Below, piece after piece: positions 14,501 to 27,032 of a stretch of 64,000 nucleotides of DNA. The notes under the pieces were generated by a model. The model made no database searches and was not told where the DNA came from. It was given only the letters and a program-made list of their open reading frames with translations. The stretch comes from Pelodera strongyloides (lineage: Eukaryota; Nematoda; Chromadorea; Rhabditida; Rhabditidae), in contig JAANDG010000345.1 in the NCBI GenBank assembly GCA_036852015.1, positions 1-64,000 of the forward strand, in the 5' to 3' direction. The translations under genes and the position numbers were made by a program. Numbering within the stretch: the first letter of the stretch is position 1; each line of letters begins with the position of its first letter.

Positions 14501-17500
14501 AAGTATTCTGTCTCACTGAAGAACTGGAGCGCTACAAACGGGAGTACGTCTTCGTACTTCAGTCATGCATAAAGATTCCACTGCATGACAACAATTCATT
14601 GGACATTGTCCAAGTCAAGCTTTATGGAGGAGATGTGGTTAGTATTTCTGTAAATCAGCGGTTTCTTTACTTAGAATTCATTTTGAGAGGTGACGTAGCT
14701 GTATTTATTCACAGCTCAAGCAGAGCGCCCCCTTAAAGACCCATTAAAGGAACGCAGTCACTATGAACTCTTTGTTTTGATGCGACTATCATACATATTG
14801 GAAGTTACAAAGAAAATACAGTCCCAATAGCAAATTACAAAAAATTACCTCGGTAAAACAATCGCCGAGATTATTATCAGTTGTTATCATTGCCAAGTTA
14901 CCAATTGCATGCCGCATTTTAGTACACATCGATACTGAAACCCGGTATCTCCTCATCTCGGTGATTTCTTTCACTCAGTTAATTCTTTTTCTAATTTGGT
15001 ATTGGGAGTGTATTTTTCTTTATAATCTCCAATATGTAATGAGTGACTACTTCTCTGTAAAACCTTACGTACTGTTATTTAGCATTTGAAACGTGTGTAC
15101 GACCTCTTGGAAAGTGCCCGACAAGAAGATCCGTGTCTGCCAACCCTCAATAGGTTAGTTGGCTAATAAGACAGTTAGTCAGTGCCAGAAATGTAACAAG
15201 ACTATACGGATCTTCAAGTACACATTGGTTGGACATCATTATTATGTACAACGCGGTATACAAGAATACATTGAGTGAAAAATTACAGCTTGTTGTCCGG
15301 TACCTATGTTGATATCTACGGATTCCGACAGCACTTTACGGATACATCCCTGGCTGTGCACTACATCGCGACGCAACTTCACAGGCATTTCACAGAACGA
15401 CTGGACGCTTCACATCATCATAAACAACAGTGGAAGACGTTTTTGAACAAGAACACTTCCATTCCAATCAACGCGAGTTTTACATCGATGTTTAGTGAAA
15501 AATAGTCAGGAAATATACAGCAATGAATCAGCGTGCCCTGTTTTTTTCCCTCTGAAGACTAGCAGATCCAGAATCTAGAAGAAAAGCATAACAATAGAAC
15601 CTATTCACAACAATGAAGTGTCATGTGGTTTTTTAGAAAGAAACGAAAGCTCTTTGTCGGGCGGGAATACCCAATTCATTGAGAAGCACAGTGTGGAAGT
15701 TGCTCATTCATCAACAGGTCCGTATTTCGAATGCATATTCACAACATCTTGGAAGTTCAAGATTGTGAACTTGAGGCAAAACCTTTAGAACTGGAGTTTG
15801 TTTGTCATTGGTACTTACCTGTGGTAAACGGCTATTTTAGGTGTTCGACATCAAGCTTCAATATGGGAAATACTACTACAGAAACTTGTGCAGCCTGCAA
15901 GGGGGCGAGGCCGAACAAACGGTGTGTGACTTTTTTTTCCAGCCATTTCAAAGGGAACGATGCCTCAAATATCAACGTTGTAGATTAACATTATTTCTTT
16001 AGTTCTGTACACAGCACCAAAAGCAGATCAACTTGGACCTGCTGAGGACCATGCCGAACAACGTTCATTTCATGTCCGCACACAGCAAGGGGGTGAGTTG
16101 TTGAGAGTGAGCGGACATTCCTTACCCCTTCTCGTCCTTTCACTATCTATAATCTCCTATTCTTATTTAGGTGACCCAACTTCAGCAAGTGCTACGTGCC
16201 TTCTGCTTGCACAACGGATCACTCGGTTATTGCCAGGTGAATAACCTTTATTCAATACAGTAAGCTGATGAGGTGTCAGCAATGAAAAACGAAAGGCGTT
16301 ACCATGTGATAATCTGTCAAGTGTCTAGCTGTTTTCAGGGCATGAATTTCCTCGCTGCGACAGCCCTGCTCTTTGTCGGTCCGGAGGATACGTTCTGGTT
16401 CTTAGTTGCATTGAGTGAAAAGTATTTCGGAAAATCATACTTCGACGACAGCCTCGCTGGGGCACAGGCAGATCAGGTAAATCGCTTACTGACTATCTTT
16501 ATCAGGGACTTAAATTGACGCTTTGCCTACAGTTAACATCTGGTTACATGCGAATGACATGATGTTTTGCTGCAACTCAATGTTGTAGGAGGTGCTCAAG
16601 GAGTTGTTGGAGATCAAATGTCCCCGGATACTTCAACATATAGAAGAGTGCGAAATTGAGTTGGCAACGGTGACGCTAAATTGGTTCATTGCACTATTCT
16701 TCGATGCCGTTCCCTTCCAAGTCGGTCCATTATTTTTCTATTATTAACTTTGCCACATGCCAATCTTCTTTACACACCTCAAGCTTTACACACAATAAGT
16801 GCAACTGAACTTTAATTTTTTCAGACGCTGCTAAGGATCTGGGACTGTTTCCTACTTGAAGGGCCCAAGGTGACTTTAAGAATGACTTTAAGAAAAAAAC
16901 AACATAAAAAACTGCCCTGAGAAGCTGGGCATTCTGTGAAAACTACTCATTTCAGGTTTTGTTTCGGTTCAGTGTGGCCTTGTTGGGACTACATGAAGAT
17001 GAGATCCTGCAGAAGACTGACACGATTGGAATAATGAAGGTGGTCAAGGCAGCCGTCAAGCTCACTTACGATATCGACGGCCTCTTCAAGGTATGAAACA
17101 AACTTTTACATCAAAGAGCTATCGATCTCCAGTCGGGATCGTTGTCATCAGTCATCATTACAGGGCATACATGATTTTGTTTGCTTCGTGTTTTCTTCTT
17201 TAGTTTTAAAATTGATATGTTTAAATTTTAGTTAGCATTCACGGATATCAATCCATTCCCGTCGAGAATGCATCTTTGGGCCAAGCATTCCATATATCTT
17301 GCTCTCTTGCAAGAAAAGTTGAACAAAAAGCAGCAACGCCGTGACTATCTGACGGGAACGGGATCGGTAAGTTCGGTAAGTGCTCAATTGAATTATGGCC
17401 AGATATATCATTTTCCGCCTTAACCATATGCTCCTTTATTTTTCTGGAACTCACGTATTCATATCAAGTAATCCCAATCGCACGAAGTATTGTCTTTATT

Positions 17501-20500
17501 ATTCCGTGCACTTTAAACTGCTGGCTAAACTTTCACTTTGCAGTGTGACTCAGCGTATTCTGGTGCATCTTCTGATTCGAACTACGTTCCTATTTCCGAC
17601 ATTGCCATGTCACCGTTCGAAAACGGTACCAGTTTTCTTACAATTGAGTGAAGAATGACGGCTAATGTATAGGTTTCATTATATAATAAATGTGTTAAGG
17701 ATACACCGTGTTTATTCCGCGTATTGAACAAACGCTAAGAATTTTTTCACGTGAATATTGTTTTCTTAGGCGTCGGATATGTCGTTGCCGGCAACCAGCA
17801 TGTTGGCCACATTGGCAAGATTACGCTGGATGGTAATATCAGCCGAATGATACGGATGGATTTGGAGGTACTCATTTAGCTTCTGAATGTCCAAAATGAC
17901 TTTAAATCATGTTAGTTTCCTTCCATATTTTCAAAAACCTTGTGCGTCGGGATATATTTTCATTTCTGGTAAATAATGAGTGTTTTTGCAGTTTGACTGT
18001 CGTGTCGTCTCTCTCTTGGTTGTAAAGGAAGACATGGCTTTTGCAAGTTTAATCTCTGGTTATATCGTGGCTCTCTTTATGGACGAGGAACAATGGTAAC
18101 AATTACTGATTATTGACTTGGGTACCACCGCAAATTTAGTTTTAGTTTTGGAAATCACATGTTCGCACACAAGCTGGACACAAAATGTTTCCTTAGCACA
18201 ATTCTGTGGGAACTGAAGCTCAACGATGTTGCACTGAAGCTGTTGCACTGCGACAACAGAATATACGCAGCACTCGCAAACGGAACGATTACCATTTTGG
18301 AGGTGAATTATATTGCATTACAATTACATGAAAAAAATGCACGAAACAGACGCTACCAGTTGTGTATGTGCTAGTCAGGTGAACGTGGACGGAAGGAAGT
18401 TTTTTCTCTTTCTTCCATTCAATTTAAACCACATTAAAATATCCCTTCGAACTTTTAGCCCATGGTTAATACGTTACATATTTCCAATGGCTTCGCATAT
18501 TATAGAATGTCATCGACAAGGCTCCCACCAGCCTGGAATTGCTGCATGTGCCAGTTGGGTCTGCTCCGATAACAGATGCTGTCGTCGTGGGAGAGAATCT
18601 CTGGCTGGCTGTTGCCTGCAAGATTGTGGTATTGAACAAAGAGTGTGTTTTTTTTTCTTAATTCAGAATTTTCATATTTTAGTGAAACGATCTATTATGT
18701 CAGCTAATATGTTAAACATTACACAGCAATTTTAGGTCACTTTCAAGTGTCAGTTGCAGTTACGTTGCCTGTTCTGCTCAAGGTTGTGGTACCCCTTTCT
18801 TTGAAAAGGTGGGTCGCTACATATGGCAAGGCGTGCGAGTGGAAAGATATTCTAATTGTATCGAGCTTAACTTAATAATTTTGGAATCGTAGTAATTGTA
18901 AATTACAGGTGCTCTGCCTTGCTCCCTCATCGCATGGTGTTTTCCTCGTGACTGCTCAGACAACGCTTGTACAACTATGGTCTGGCACTGAATGTACTCT
19001 ACTGTTCGACATCTCCTATGACCACAGTTACAGGTAACTTCACTCCAGCACTGTAGACCATGCTTTGTGCAACTACTGAAATAGGCTACGTAAATTAATT
19101 ACAATTAGCTAACTTTATCTTGAAACATGAAACTACAGGAAACCCTCTTTGGATGAACATTCCGATGAAGTGACGCCTATCCACATCACCGCATTGTCCT
19201 TTCTGGATGGTCTGCTTTGGGTGGGCACTAGCGATGGATATATCATTATGTACTCGACGGACTCAAATGCCCATGACAGCCGATATTGGATGCACAGGTA
19301 TACATACATTAACCCTTTCAACAACCCTCTCAATATCAAATGACCATTTCATTGGTCTCAATGATCCCAATTTCTTTGATGGTCTCCTTTAGGTACCCGG
19401 CCGGGCGTCGACTTGTTCCTCGAAGTTCTCCTGGCTCGAAAGAATGCAAAGGGCCTTTGTGCTATATTCCAACAGTCGAGGAAGCTCATAGCGAAGACCG
19501 AGACAAGGAAGATCACAGGAAAAATATGACCCGCAGAGTATCCGTGGTCATTGATCAGGACACAAACAATTATGCAGGTGAAGAACAGGCACTTTCATTT
19601 TAAACGAAAAAATCAAATCAATCAATAAAAATAATATTACGTACAATTCAGTCCATGTCGGCAAAACTCGCTCCAAATCTATCGCTGTCTCAAGGAATAC
19701 CGCGGCGGAAAGGTAGAATTACTAATTGGAACTGTATGGTGCAATAAAAACTGAACATGGTTTTGAGTGTACGTTGGCACACTTTGGTTTCGAGAACAAG
19801 TATCACTGGATCAAAGCAAGTGGTACTTTCAGGTTGTCGCGCAGTAGTTCAATGAAGACCAATAACAACAATCCATTCACCAAGGGTGTCAGTCAGGATT
19901 CGGCGGTTTCTGTTTTCTCCTCATCAGGTGTGCAATAGCCCCGGGATGCTTTTCTGTTTGTTTACGATTTATAAATCACATCATTGAAAAAAATTGTATC
20001 GCTCTCTCACAAATAGCTTAATAATGTTACAGAAGCTGTACATGAGATTTCCCCAGAAGAACAGGATGCACAGGAAAAGTTGAGGAAACATCGCCTGATT
20101 GAACGGTTTGTTGACCATGAATACAAAAACCACGACTATTTTTCTTTACTTTGATGTATGAAGTTTAATTATACATTGCTTATTTAGTGAGAGGATGCTG
20201 CAACGCTTGCGTGGCTCTACTGGATCGAGTAATCTTTCGATGGATTACGATGATTTATTCGAGCTTTATTCGGAAGACGGTTGGTTATTACGGGATGGGG
20301 AGAACGAATTTTTACCCTGCCGGATAGAAGTTTTACGACAAGGGGTACAATGAAACATTTCCAGAGAAACGCTTTCGACGTTTGTCTGCAACCCTTCGAA
20401 CGGCGCGCCGGCAATCTATGTGTCAGGAAAACCGTTAGTTGCATTTACTTCAGTATCCATCTTTCTTACGTTTCCAAGTATCTGTGCTGAACATCTTTCT

Positions 20501-21661
20501 TTCTTTGGCTGGTTGTAAATGGTCAATGGTTTATTAATAATACCAAGGCAGTAAAACCTGAAGACAAATTATCGCATACGCTGATCGTTTAGAACCGGCA
20601 CTCCCAGCGGATAATGTAACTGGACCGAGGATTTCCAAGTTACGAAGACGCGACCTAGATTTTGATGATCCGTTGGTTGTCGCGGTGCAAGGTGCCACAT
20701 ATTTTCGTGATTTTATATTCAAGATTAAGCATGTCATAGAGTATTTCGAACCCTGCAGTAAACTGTGCGCAAGTTCATTGTACGTTGTTCAGAGGATGAA
20801 TCATGCGGTGAATGTACCAATTCATCGGGAGTAGGCTCCATAAAGGAGCAAGCGAGTGCGTCTGCGGATCTGATGTAAGATTTGTATTTATATATTTTGT
20901 AGGAATTAACTATCGTTGCGTTATATTGTGTCATGTTGATACTTGGTGAGCGCCTTTTCAAGCGAACAACAAATTCCATCCTTACTGCAATCCTTATTTA
21001 AAATTTACAGAGTTCCCACAGTAGGGCTGAGCCTTCTGATGAAGCTGAAGATATCTGATCGTCCAGTGAGGAGAATGATTCCGACAAGGTTACTATTGTT
21101 TCATTTACTTACAATGAAGGCGAAAACAACATCACATCAAACGGAATGAACATTTTAAGCCATTTTATCTTAAGATCAAAAACAGAAAGGCTTTACTTTC
21201 TTCACAAACTCTGAACTTGTGTTATGCAGATGCAATGGGGACGATGTGATGATCACTTGTGCAGGAAACTATGACGACGAGGAAGCCCTGCTCCGCTGGT
21301 ACAAGGAGAAAGACAGTGTACGAGAGATTATCTGTTTTTCATACAATAATAATGGTAAAATGCACACGATGAGAACGCGATACATGAACTAGTGCAAAAA
21401 TGTGCACTATAATGCACATTTTTACATAAAATGTTCCGTGTGCACTTGGGCTGTATATAAGAAAATGGACATACCAATCAATGAACTTCTTCACCTTTGA
21501 CGAGTTTTGCTCAAATTATGGATATATTTGTTCCAAGCAGCTCATTATAGGGCCTGTGGATTAATGATCCAATCGTGGACAATCTCGCTACCAGAAGATA
21601 CTCCGTGTTCTCCTCAACTCCAAGTAGCCCATCCACGCATCAGACGTACACACATCCATAA
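11530..21661 (+). CDS. PH - coiled-coil - TBC (Rab GAP) protein with C-terminal beta-propeller
   Basis: Many-exon gene. ATG 11530 opens MSNDERG, then a PH domain over exons 11530-11593, 12079-12176, about 12296-12375 and 12812-12906 (GPLYMK start, RCYFAIDE, final CWMEAL helix). A coiled coil follows (13.4-15.1 kb; for example DLIHQLNVEKQQL). The TBC domain (15637-17370) opens LCRAGIPNSLR and keeps the arginine finger (LDLLRTMPNN) and glutamine finger (GYCQGMN). This architecture is that of TBC1D2/TBC-2, a Rab GAP acting on endosomal Rabs. Downstream, in-phase exons (17770-21300) encode a beta-propeller like that of JIP3/4 and ARHGEF10 (VYAALA-type, LWVGTSDGYI, VMITCAGNYDDEE). The last exon ends THP and TAA at 21659-21661. 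One PH-linker junction needs either an in-frame TGA or a missed micro-exon, and a junction near 15.5 kb is unresolved. It could be two genes, but I saw no stop or new start between the parts. Confidence 0.75.
12412..12650. repeat. Intronic minisatellite built on GGGGCGAAATCGGGG
   Basis: About seven units of roughly 30-40 bp share the core ATCGGGGCGAAATCGGGGTTTT. The first unit is inverted (CCCCGACTTCGCCCCGAT), so the array is partly palindromic. It lies in the intron between the third and fourth PH-domain exons. Open frames across it on both strands are repeat artefacts. Confidence 0.8.
14744..15050. mobile_element. Degenerate fold-back MITE in a TBC-gene intron
   Basis: The left end, TTAAAGGAACGCAGTCACTA, matches the left end of the MITE at 51947. 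The interior then folds back: CATATTGGAAGTTACAAAG with CAGTCCCAATAGCAAATTAC on the left is inverted as TTTGGTATTGGGAGTG and TTATAATCTCCAATATG on the right. The right terminus is eroded and lacks a clear TTAA. Confidence 0.45.
15637..17370 (+). other. TBC (Rab GAP) domain exons
   Basis: The exons encode, in order, LCRAGIPNSLRSTVWKLL; QYGKYYYRNL; INLDLLRTMPNNVHF with the catalytic arginine; GSLGYCQ and GMNFLAATALL with the catalytic glutamine; the helical EDTFWFLVAL; TVTLNWFIALFFD; TLLRIWDCFLLEG; and DINPFPSRM. Both catalytic fingers are intact, so GAP activity is expected. Donors and acceptors are GT-AG and the junctions from 15637 to the propeller are in phase. Confidence 0.9.
17770..21300 (+). 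other. JIP/ARHGEF10-like beta-propeller exons
   Basis: About a dozen exons encode short blades rather than classic WD dipeptides: GVGYVVAGNQHVGHIGKI, FASLISGYIVALF, RIYAALANGTITILE, NLWLAVACKIVVL, VFLVTAQTTLVQLW, LLWVGTSDGYIIMYS, then a low-complexity Ser/Arg insert (19.4-20.9 kb) before the closing strands SLLMKLKISD and DDVMITCAG. This pattern (LWVGTS..G) is that of the C-terminal propellers of JIP3/4 and ARHGEF10/17. The first exon joins the TBC part through a phase-1 splice (FEN|G). Exon limits around 20.7-20.9 kb are uncertain. Confidence 0.65.
21393..21421. other. Perfect 11-bp hairpin
   Basis: AAAAATGTGCA and TGCACATTTTT are exact inverted copies separated by CTATAA. It lies in the last intron of the TBC-propeller gene. 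Function unknown. Confidence 0.5.
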
Positions 21662-24600
21662 GCATCCAGATTCGGGCCGAAGAAATCCAGAACCTCAATT
21701 TCATATCTTATTTAATATTTTGTTTAATTCGTCGCAATTATAGAGTAGTGCATCGAGTTGTCTCTCGCAAGACCGGTGACTTTGTTTCTGTTCCTTTTTT
21801 GTTGCAATTTTTTCGCCTTCAAAGGTGTTTTTTTCACTTTATTATTTATTTAGTATAATAACTATTCCATTCTATGTATTTTGTCACATTTAGATTTATT
21901 GTATGCGTAGCCGTTGTAATAATGTATTGTAATTATAAACTAATATTCATATTTGAGCTTATCCCCTAGACTTTTCCCAGAACAGTTGTAACGCCCACGT
22001 ACAACGTAGTCGAATCATGTGGTGTTAAAGTCGACTTTATGCCTAAAATGCGTGGTTAAGTGTCGACCATAGACGCTCATAAGTTACGTTTATGCATCAA
22101 ATTTCGGTTCAAAAAGGGTCATATAAAAATCAACTCCGATTCGTAGGAACTCAGTAGTAACAGCCTGCTTCTCATTCATAACATTACATTCATGTGTGGC
22201 AGTATAGTGCCTTATTTATTCGGTTAATATTGTAGCATGGTTCTTATCGCATATTTTTCCATAGTTCATCACTGAATTTCGTAGTGGCATTAAGCTAATT
22301 GCAAGATTGTCCCTCATGTTCATTACACTGGTCCATTAGGGCATTTACTAGAACTCTGTTCAATCATGTACAAATTTTGTTTACTTTATATGCCTCTTCA
22401 CATATTTCCGTACTTATTCATAAACCGAACTACTGTAATCATGTTTGTCGAGCACAGAAGGTACGAACAGAAAAATGCATGACATTCCATTGTTTTCCAA
22501 TGCACATACTTTGGCATTTAGTGATTTCAAAGAAAGTCGACCCAAAATTAAATGTACAGCAAATAAGACTCGAGAAGATTTGCCTGACATTATAACATAT
22601 GAACGCCAAATAGACACCCAACACCTGTATTTCCAAAGAACAACACGCATTTCGGAAATAAATACTGCATCTGTATGCCACTTAACAGAATCAATCAATT
22701 GCAACATGTTCAGGGTTAAGGTGCACTGAAGAGTAAGGAACTGGTACCTCAATTTACCATAATTTATATGAGATTATACAGCTCATTATTAATCATTGAA
22801 TATGCGCTTCACCATATGATAATTATTCGAAGGGTGTTCGATGTGTAATTAGTATTCCAGTGAGCAAGTAAGACGAGGGAGGAGTGACCGGGGGTGTATA
22901 TCTCAAGCATGATCCTCGTCATTAAACTTTGAAATCCTCCTACACTTCCTGTTGCCCTTCCGTGTCCAACATCGTTTAAATGAAGTCATTCTAGTTTTTC
23001 CTTACAAGGATTTGTTTCTTGCATGGGACAAATGCTTACATCATGATTGCCTTTCGCCGTATTTGTTACCACTATCCATTAAAATCTAAACAATTACTCA
23101 CGACGTTTGCATCGTACAAACGTTTAATTCTGAAAAATCTCATTGGCTTAAAGACATTGTGGAAACCATTGTGGCCTGTTTTGCTGAATGCAAATTTTAT
23201 GGAAAGTTAGGCTGTAATTGTTTTTTCGTGATATGGAAATACATATTTCAAAAATGATATCACTTACGGGAAGCTCACTAATATCCAAATTAGAAAAATA
23301 AATCAGAATATACGAACGCCGTCTTGTTGGCTTGACGACAAAGAGCGCGGTGATAAACCAAATCTAAATTTGCTTTCGGAAGTTGCGACCCTGTGACTAA
23401 TTCCACAACGGCGGCAAGTACACATACACGAGAATAGTTTCCTGCGTTCACTGACACCCCGGGCAGTTCTTGTGTTAGCCGTTCTGGAACAACCAATCCT
23501 TTAGATATGTTCTTGTGTTGGCCGTTCTGGAACATCTAATGGAATGTTACTTTCACTTTTGCTTGAATGTATATAGATGACCGTTGGGCCTACAACTACG
23601 TTTTGTATAGTAGAAACACGCTTTACATCCATCGCGAAGCGCCATTCGTCATTCGTTTCGTAAACGATGGCGTTCCCCCAAAATATGTAAATGAAGGTTT
23701 GATGTACGATGGAATAAAATTGGTATACGGCGGATTTCAGTGCGCGGAATTAGAACATGGCACCTAATTTCTCAAAAACGCGTTTTGTTCTTGTTTCGTG
23801 CATTTGGTGTGTGGGTGCATAAGGTCTCATCCTTTCAATTCTCTCACGAAGCCTGGGTGCCCGGCCCACTGAAATCAAAGTATAAATGGGACACTAGATC
23901 CCCCCACCCTCATGCCATTCACCAGCACACACACACGAAAGCACATGGCAGCACTTAAATAATGCTTTAAGTGAACTATATCGCACTCCTTTTCAATACT
24001 TCGCCAACAAACGACCAACAATGGTTCGCTTTCCCTCTTTTGATCGCACATGCGTCCCGCAACCCTGTTCGTAAATTCTGATTCGGATACGATATGTTTT
24101 CTCGGTCTACGGCATTCCATTACCCGTCAACCACTTCCTTCAATAATAAATCCCGGGTCCTTGTTGGGTTCATAAATTTGAATTCGTCCATTTGGTGTTG
24201 GTTTGTCGATTCTTCACCTTGGAAATCTGAACGACGCGTGCACAAAACAAAATTCGTGAATGCAATTAAAAATTCGCCGCCCCAACCACGGCAGCGACTG
24301 AAGAACAATAGCCGTCACACAGTCGACGTATATCTCGGGACTCGTCTTCAAGACTTTAAAAATTCGTTCGCAAATGGAACAAGTTTCCCCCCTATCTTCA
24401 AAGAATTCATCTGTTGTTGAGATTCATTCCACTTGGAGTATATTTAGGCAGTAGCTTTCCACTCGTTTGTATGTTCTGTGTTCCCTAAATAGAGAAAACG
24501 TTCGCTATCACTAGGTCTTGAGCAAAACAATTTGACTTGAATATTGCCTGCCAACAACTACGATGCAATATGCTGTTGTTTAAGTGCATATGGCGTGGCG

Positions 24601-25453
24601 TGCTCGAAATAAAAGGGCTTTCTTCATGAGGGCGTTTTTGGTCGATTCGCTTAAAATCGCTTAGTGACGTCCAAAATAATTGGTTTGGATTTTTTTGAAA
24701 GTTTACCCGATTTTTGTTTAGAAACTTCGCCTCTCCTACATACTTTATAGAGGGTGGGACGGACAAACTGGCTCACGGGTTTCTCTGCGCTTCAGTAGTT
24801 TAGAAAAATATTTGAATCACGCTTCTATGTTTTCACTAGAACAAAGCTTTCTAACTTGGTTTTATCATAACGCGCAACTAGAACATCTTTTCGGCAGATT
24901 TTCAACATTTGCTTGATGTAATACGTATTTTGAACCCTTGTCAATGAGTTGAGTTTCGTGCTCAACACCCAAAATCAGGTGCTCGCTATAGCTATTTTCC
25001 TTTGTCTTGTTTGTGTTATTGTCTGAAAGTAGGAACTGAACAAAAGTCTCGGCATAACTATGCAGAAAAATTTTCAGCTCATTTGAGCCTTTCGAGCAGT
25101 TGAATACTTAACGTTGTGCTGCCAGTTTTCCGTTTCAGTCAATGGACTATTGATGTAGTAGTCGTTGAACTGATTGCTAATTTAATCATTACTTCTCCAC
25201 ACAATATTAAGAAGCACGATCAAGAATTTATTTCTAAAATCTTTATGCATCGATGCCTAGAGGCATCGAGATCTATATATTTCGTACCGCAATTTGTCAA
25301 ACATAATTTTTTTTATGTAACGTGTTGGCAAAGTCTATTCTTCTCTTATTTACTTATTCTTCGTTCCGCCATCCGATTATATCGATAATATCGATTGGAA
25401 ACATACTAGTAGTTTACATAATTAATTAATTTAGTTTTGCAAACTAGATCGGC
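21662..25453. other. Intergenic region, no gene supported
   Basis: The first part contains the 3' UTR of the TBC-propeller gene. The remainder has short frames on both strands without family motifs. A + frame at 23567-23767 reads somewhat like protein but has no recognisable start context or partner exons. Palindromes occur near 25247-25266 (GATGCCTAGAGGCATC) and 25379-25397. Confidence 0.4.
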
Positions 25454-26407
25454 ATGCATACTCTCGGGTTCATCGTGGTCCTGCTCTCAGTGCTCGCAGC
25501 TGTCTCCACGGCCTTTTACGTGCCAAATGAGGTTTGTTAGTCAAATTTTCGTACTCATATATCTTCTAAACGAGTTAATCAATTCCAATGCATTAAGTGC
25601 ATGTAAAGTTTAAAGGAGCGCAATGACATGCTGAATGTTTTGTTTCCTGTCCACGAAAAGTCGATTTCCTCCACCCCTAGGGGATGAGTTCCACCATTTC
25701 AATAAACACCATCCGCTTTAGGACTACTACTATCCGTCGATGGTCGACAAACGCAATCTGCCGCTGAGATCCCGGTGGGTTGATGAAGTGACGTCGTTGT
25801 TCATGCAGCTACCTCAGTAATGTTTCCAGACATTAACATGTTTAATGAATCCATCGAACGCTAACACACAGTGTTCAGCCGAACAGTAGCAAAATGTTAT
25901 TTTACTGAACGTAAAGTATGTTGAAGAACTACAATTATTAAACGTCGCTTTTTTAGCCCAAACAAACGCGACTTTAGCCCAGACGACCTCACACTTCGTT
26001 TCGGAAAGCGATCGGCATTGTAAGTTTCATACCTGATTAGGATTAAGTGCTGGTTTAGCATTATATGAACGGACCTCCTCTAATTTACTTCCCTTTCTGC
26101 AGTTTGCAGTACTGTTTATTGAGCTCACCATACTTTTTGTGCATCTCCACTTTGTTTCACGCTCAATTTATTCTCTGCATGAAAAAAACATGAAAATGAC
26201 CGAACTAGTTAAGTCGAACAATCAAATTACGGTGTTTTTCTTGTGCATAAGAGATATAACAATATTATTAATAAACGTTTTAATGTGTAATTGCTTTTCA
26301 GGGACAAACGCGAGTTCTCGGCCGACGACTTGACACTCCGATTCGGAAAACGGTCGCTGTCCTCATTCAACCCCGAAGATCTAGCACTCCGTTTCGGAAG
26401 AAAATAG
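25454..26407 (+). CDS. RFamide (FLP-type) neuropeptide precursor, 99 aa
   Basis: Four exons (25454-25531, 25722-25774, 25957-26019, 26302-26407) close in phase from ATG to TAG, 300 nt in total. Residues 1-20 are a signal peptide (MHTLGFIVVLLSVLAAVSTA). A spacer with dibasic sites (VDKR, PNKR) follows. Three peptide cassettes come next, each ending in LRFG and a basic cleavage site: DFSPDDLTLRFG-KR, EFSADDLTLRFG-KR and, at the C-terminus, SSFNPEDLALRFG-RK. The Gly is the usual amide donor, so the mature products are predicted to end -L(T/A)LRF-amide. Such peptides are secreted from neurons and act on G-protein-coupled receptors. I cannot match the gene to a numbered flp locus. Confidence 0.9.
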
Positions 26408-27032
26408 AAACAATCACTTAGCTTTTCATCTATCACCAAATATATTCTATCTTGTTATTATTGTCATTTCTTGTCTGGCACCACATTGTATTATTAAGTA
26501 TTAAGTATGTAGTATTGTATGTAAAGAATGCACATTACAATCACGGTGTTGCGAAAACCAAATTTGCACATTCTGCGTCCATCAAAAATTCATTGCACAC
26601 AGTGTGAGTCCAAATTTAGGTTGAATCGTAAAGAGTGAGTGGGAACAAAGTTTTGGTCTACTAGTTTTGTTTTCTTTCAACTTGCGCATTACATTGTACT
26701 TAAAAAAACCTTCATCAAGGAACCACAATCTAGTCAAAGGCAAACAGAAATTGTAGTTTTTGTATCCCTATATGGGGAAAAACAAAGAAAATGTGAATAG
26801 TTTTCATGTCTCGCTTTCTTGCTTTATGCCGCTTTTTAGGTCACAACATATACTATCGCAGTTGAAAATCAAACCTTACAATTTACTATTCCCACATTTT
26901 TGAGCAGACAATTTCCGGCAGATATTTGTCAGAAAAATTTTGTTTTCTTGCATAACGAAATCCAGCGTTGTCTTTACAACATGCTAAAACAAGTCTTACA
27001 TACATAGTTATGTTGATCTCGCACGACTTTAG
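26408..27032. other. Intergenic spacer between neuropeptide and glycosyltransferase genes
   Basis: This is presumably the 3' UTR of the neuropeptide gene followed by the promoter of the next gene on the same strand. No further coding exon is recognised. A CTTTAG acceptor ends at 27032, immediately before the next ATG. Confidence 0.5.
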
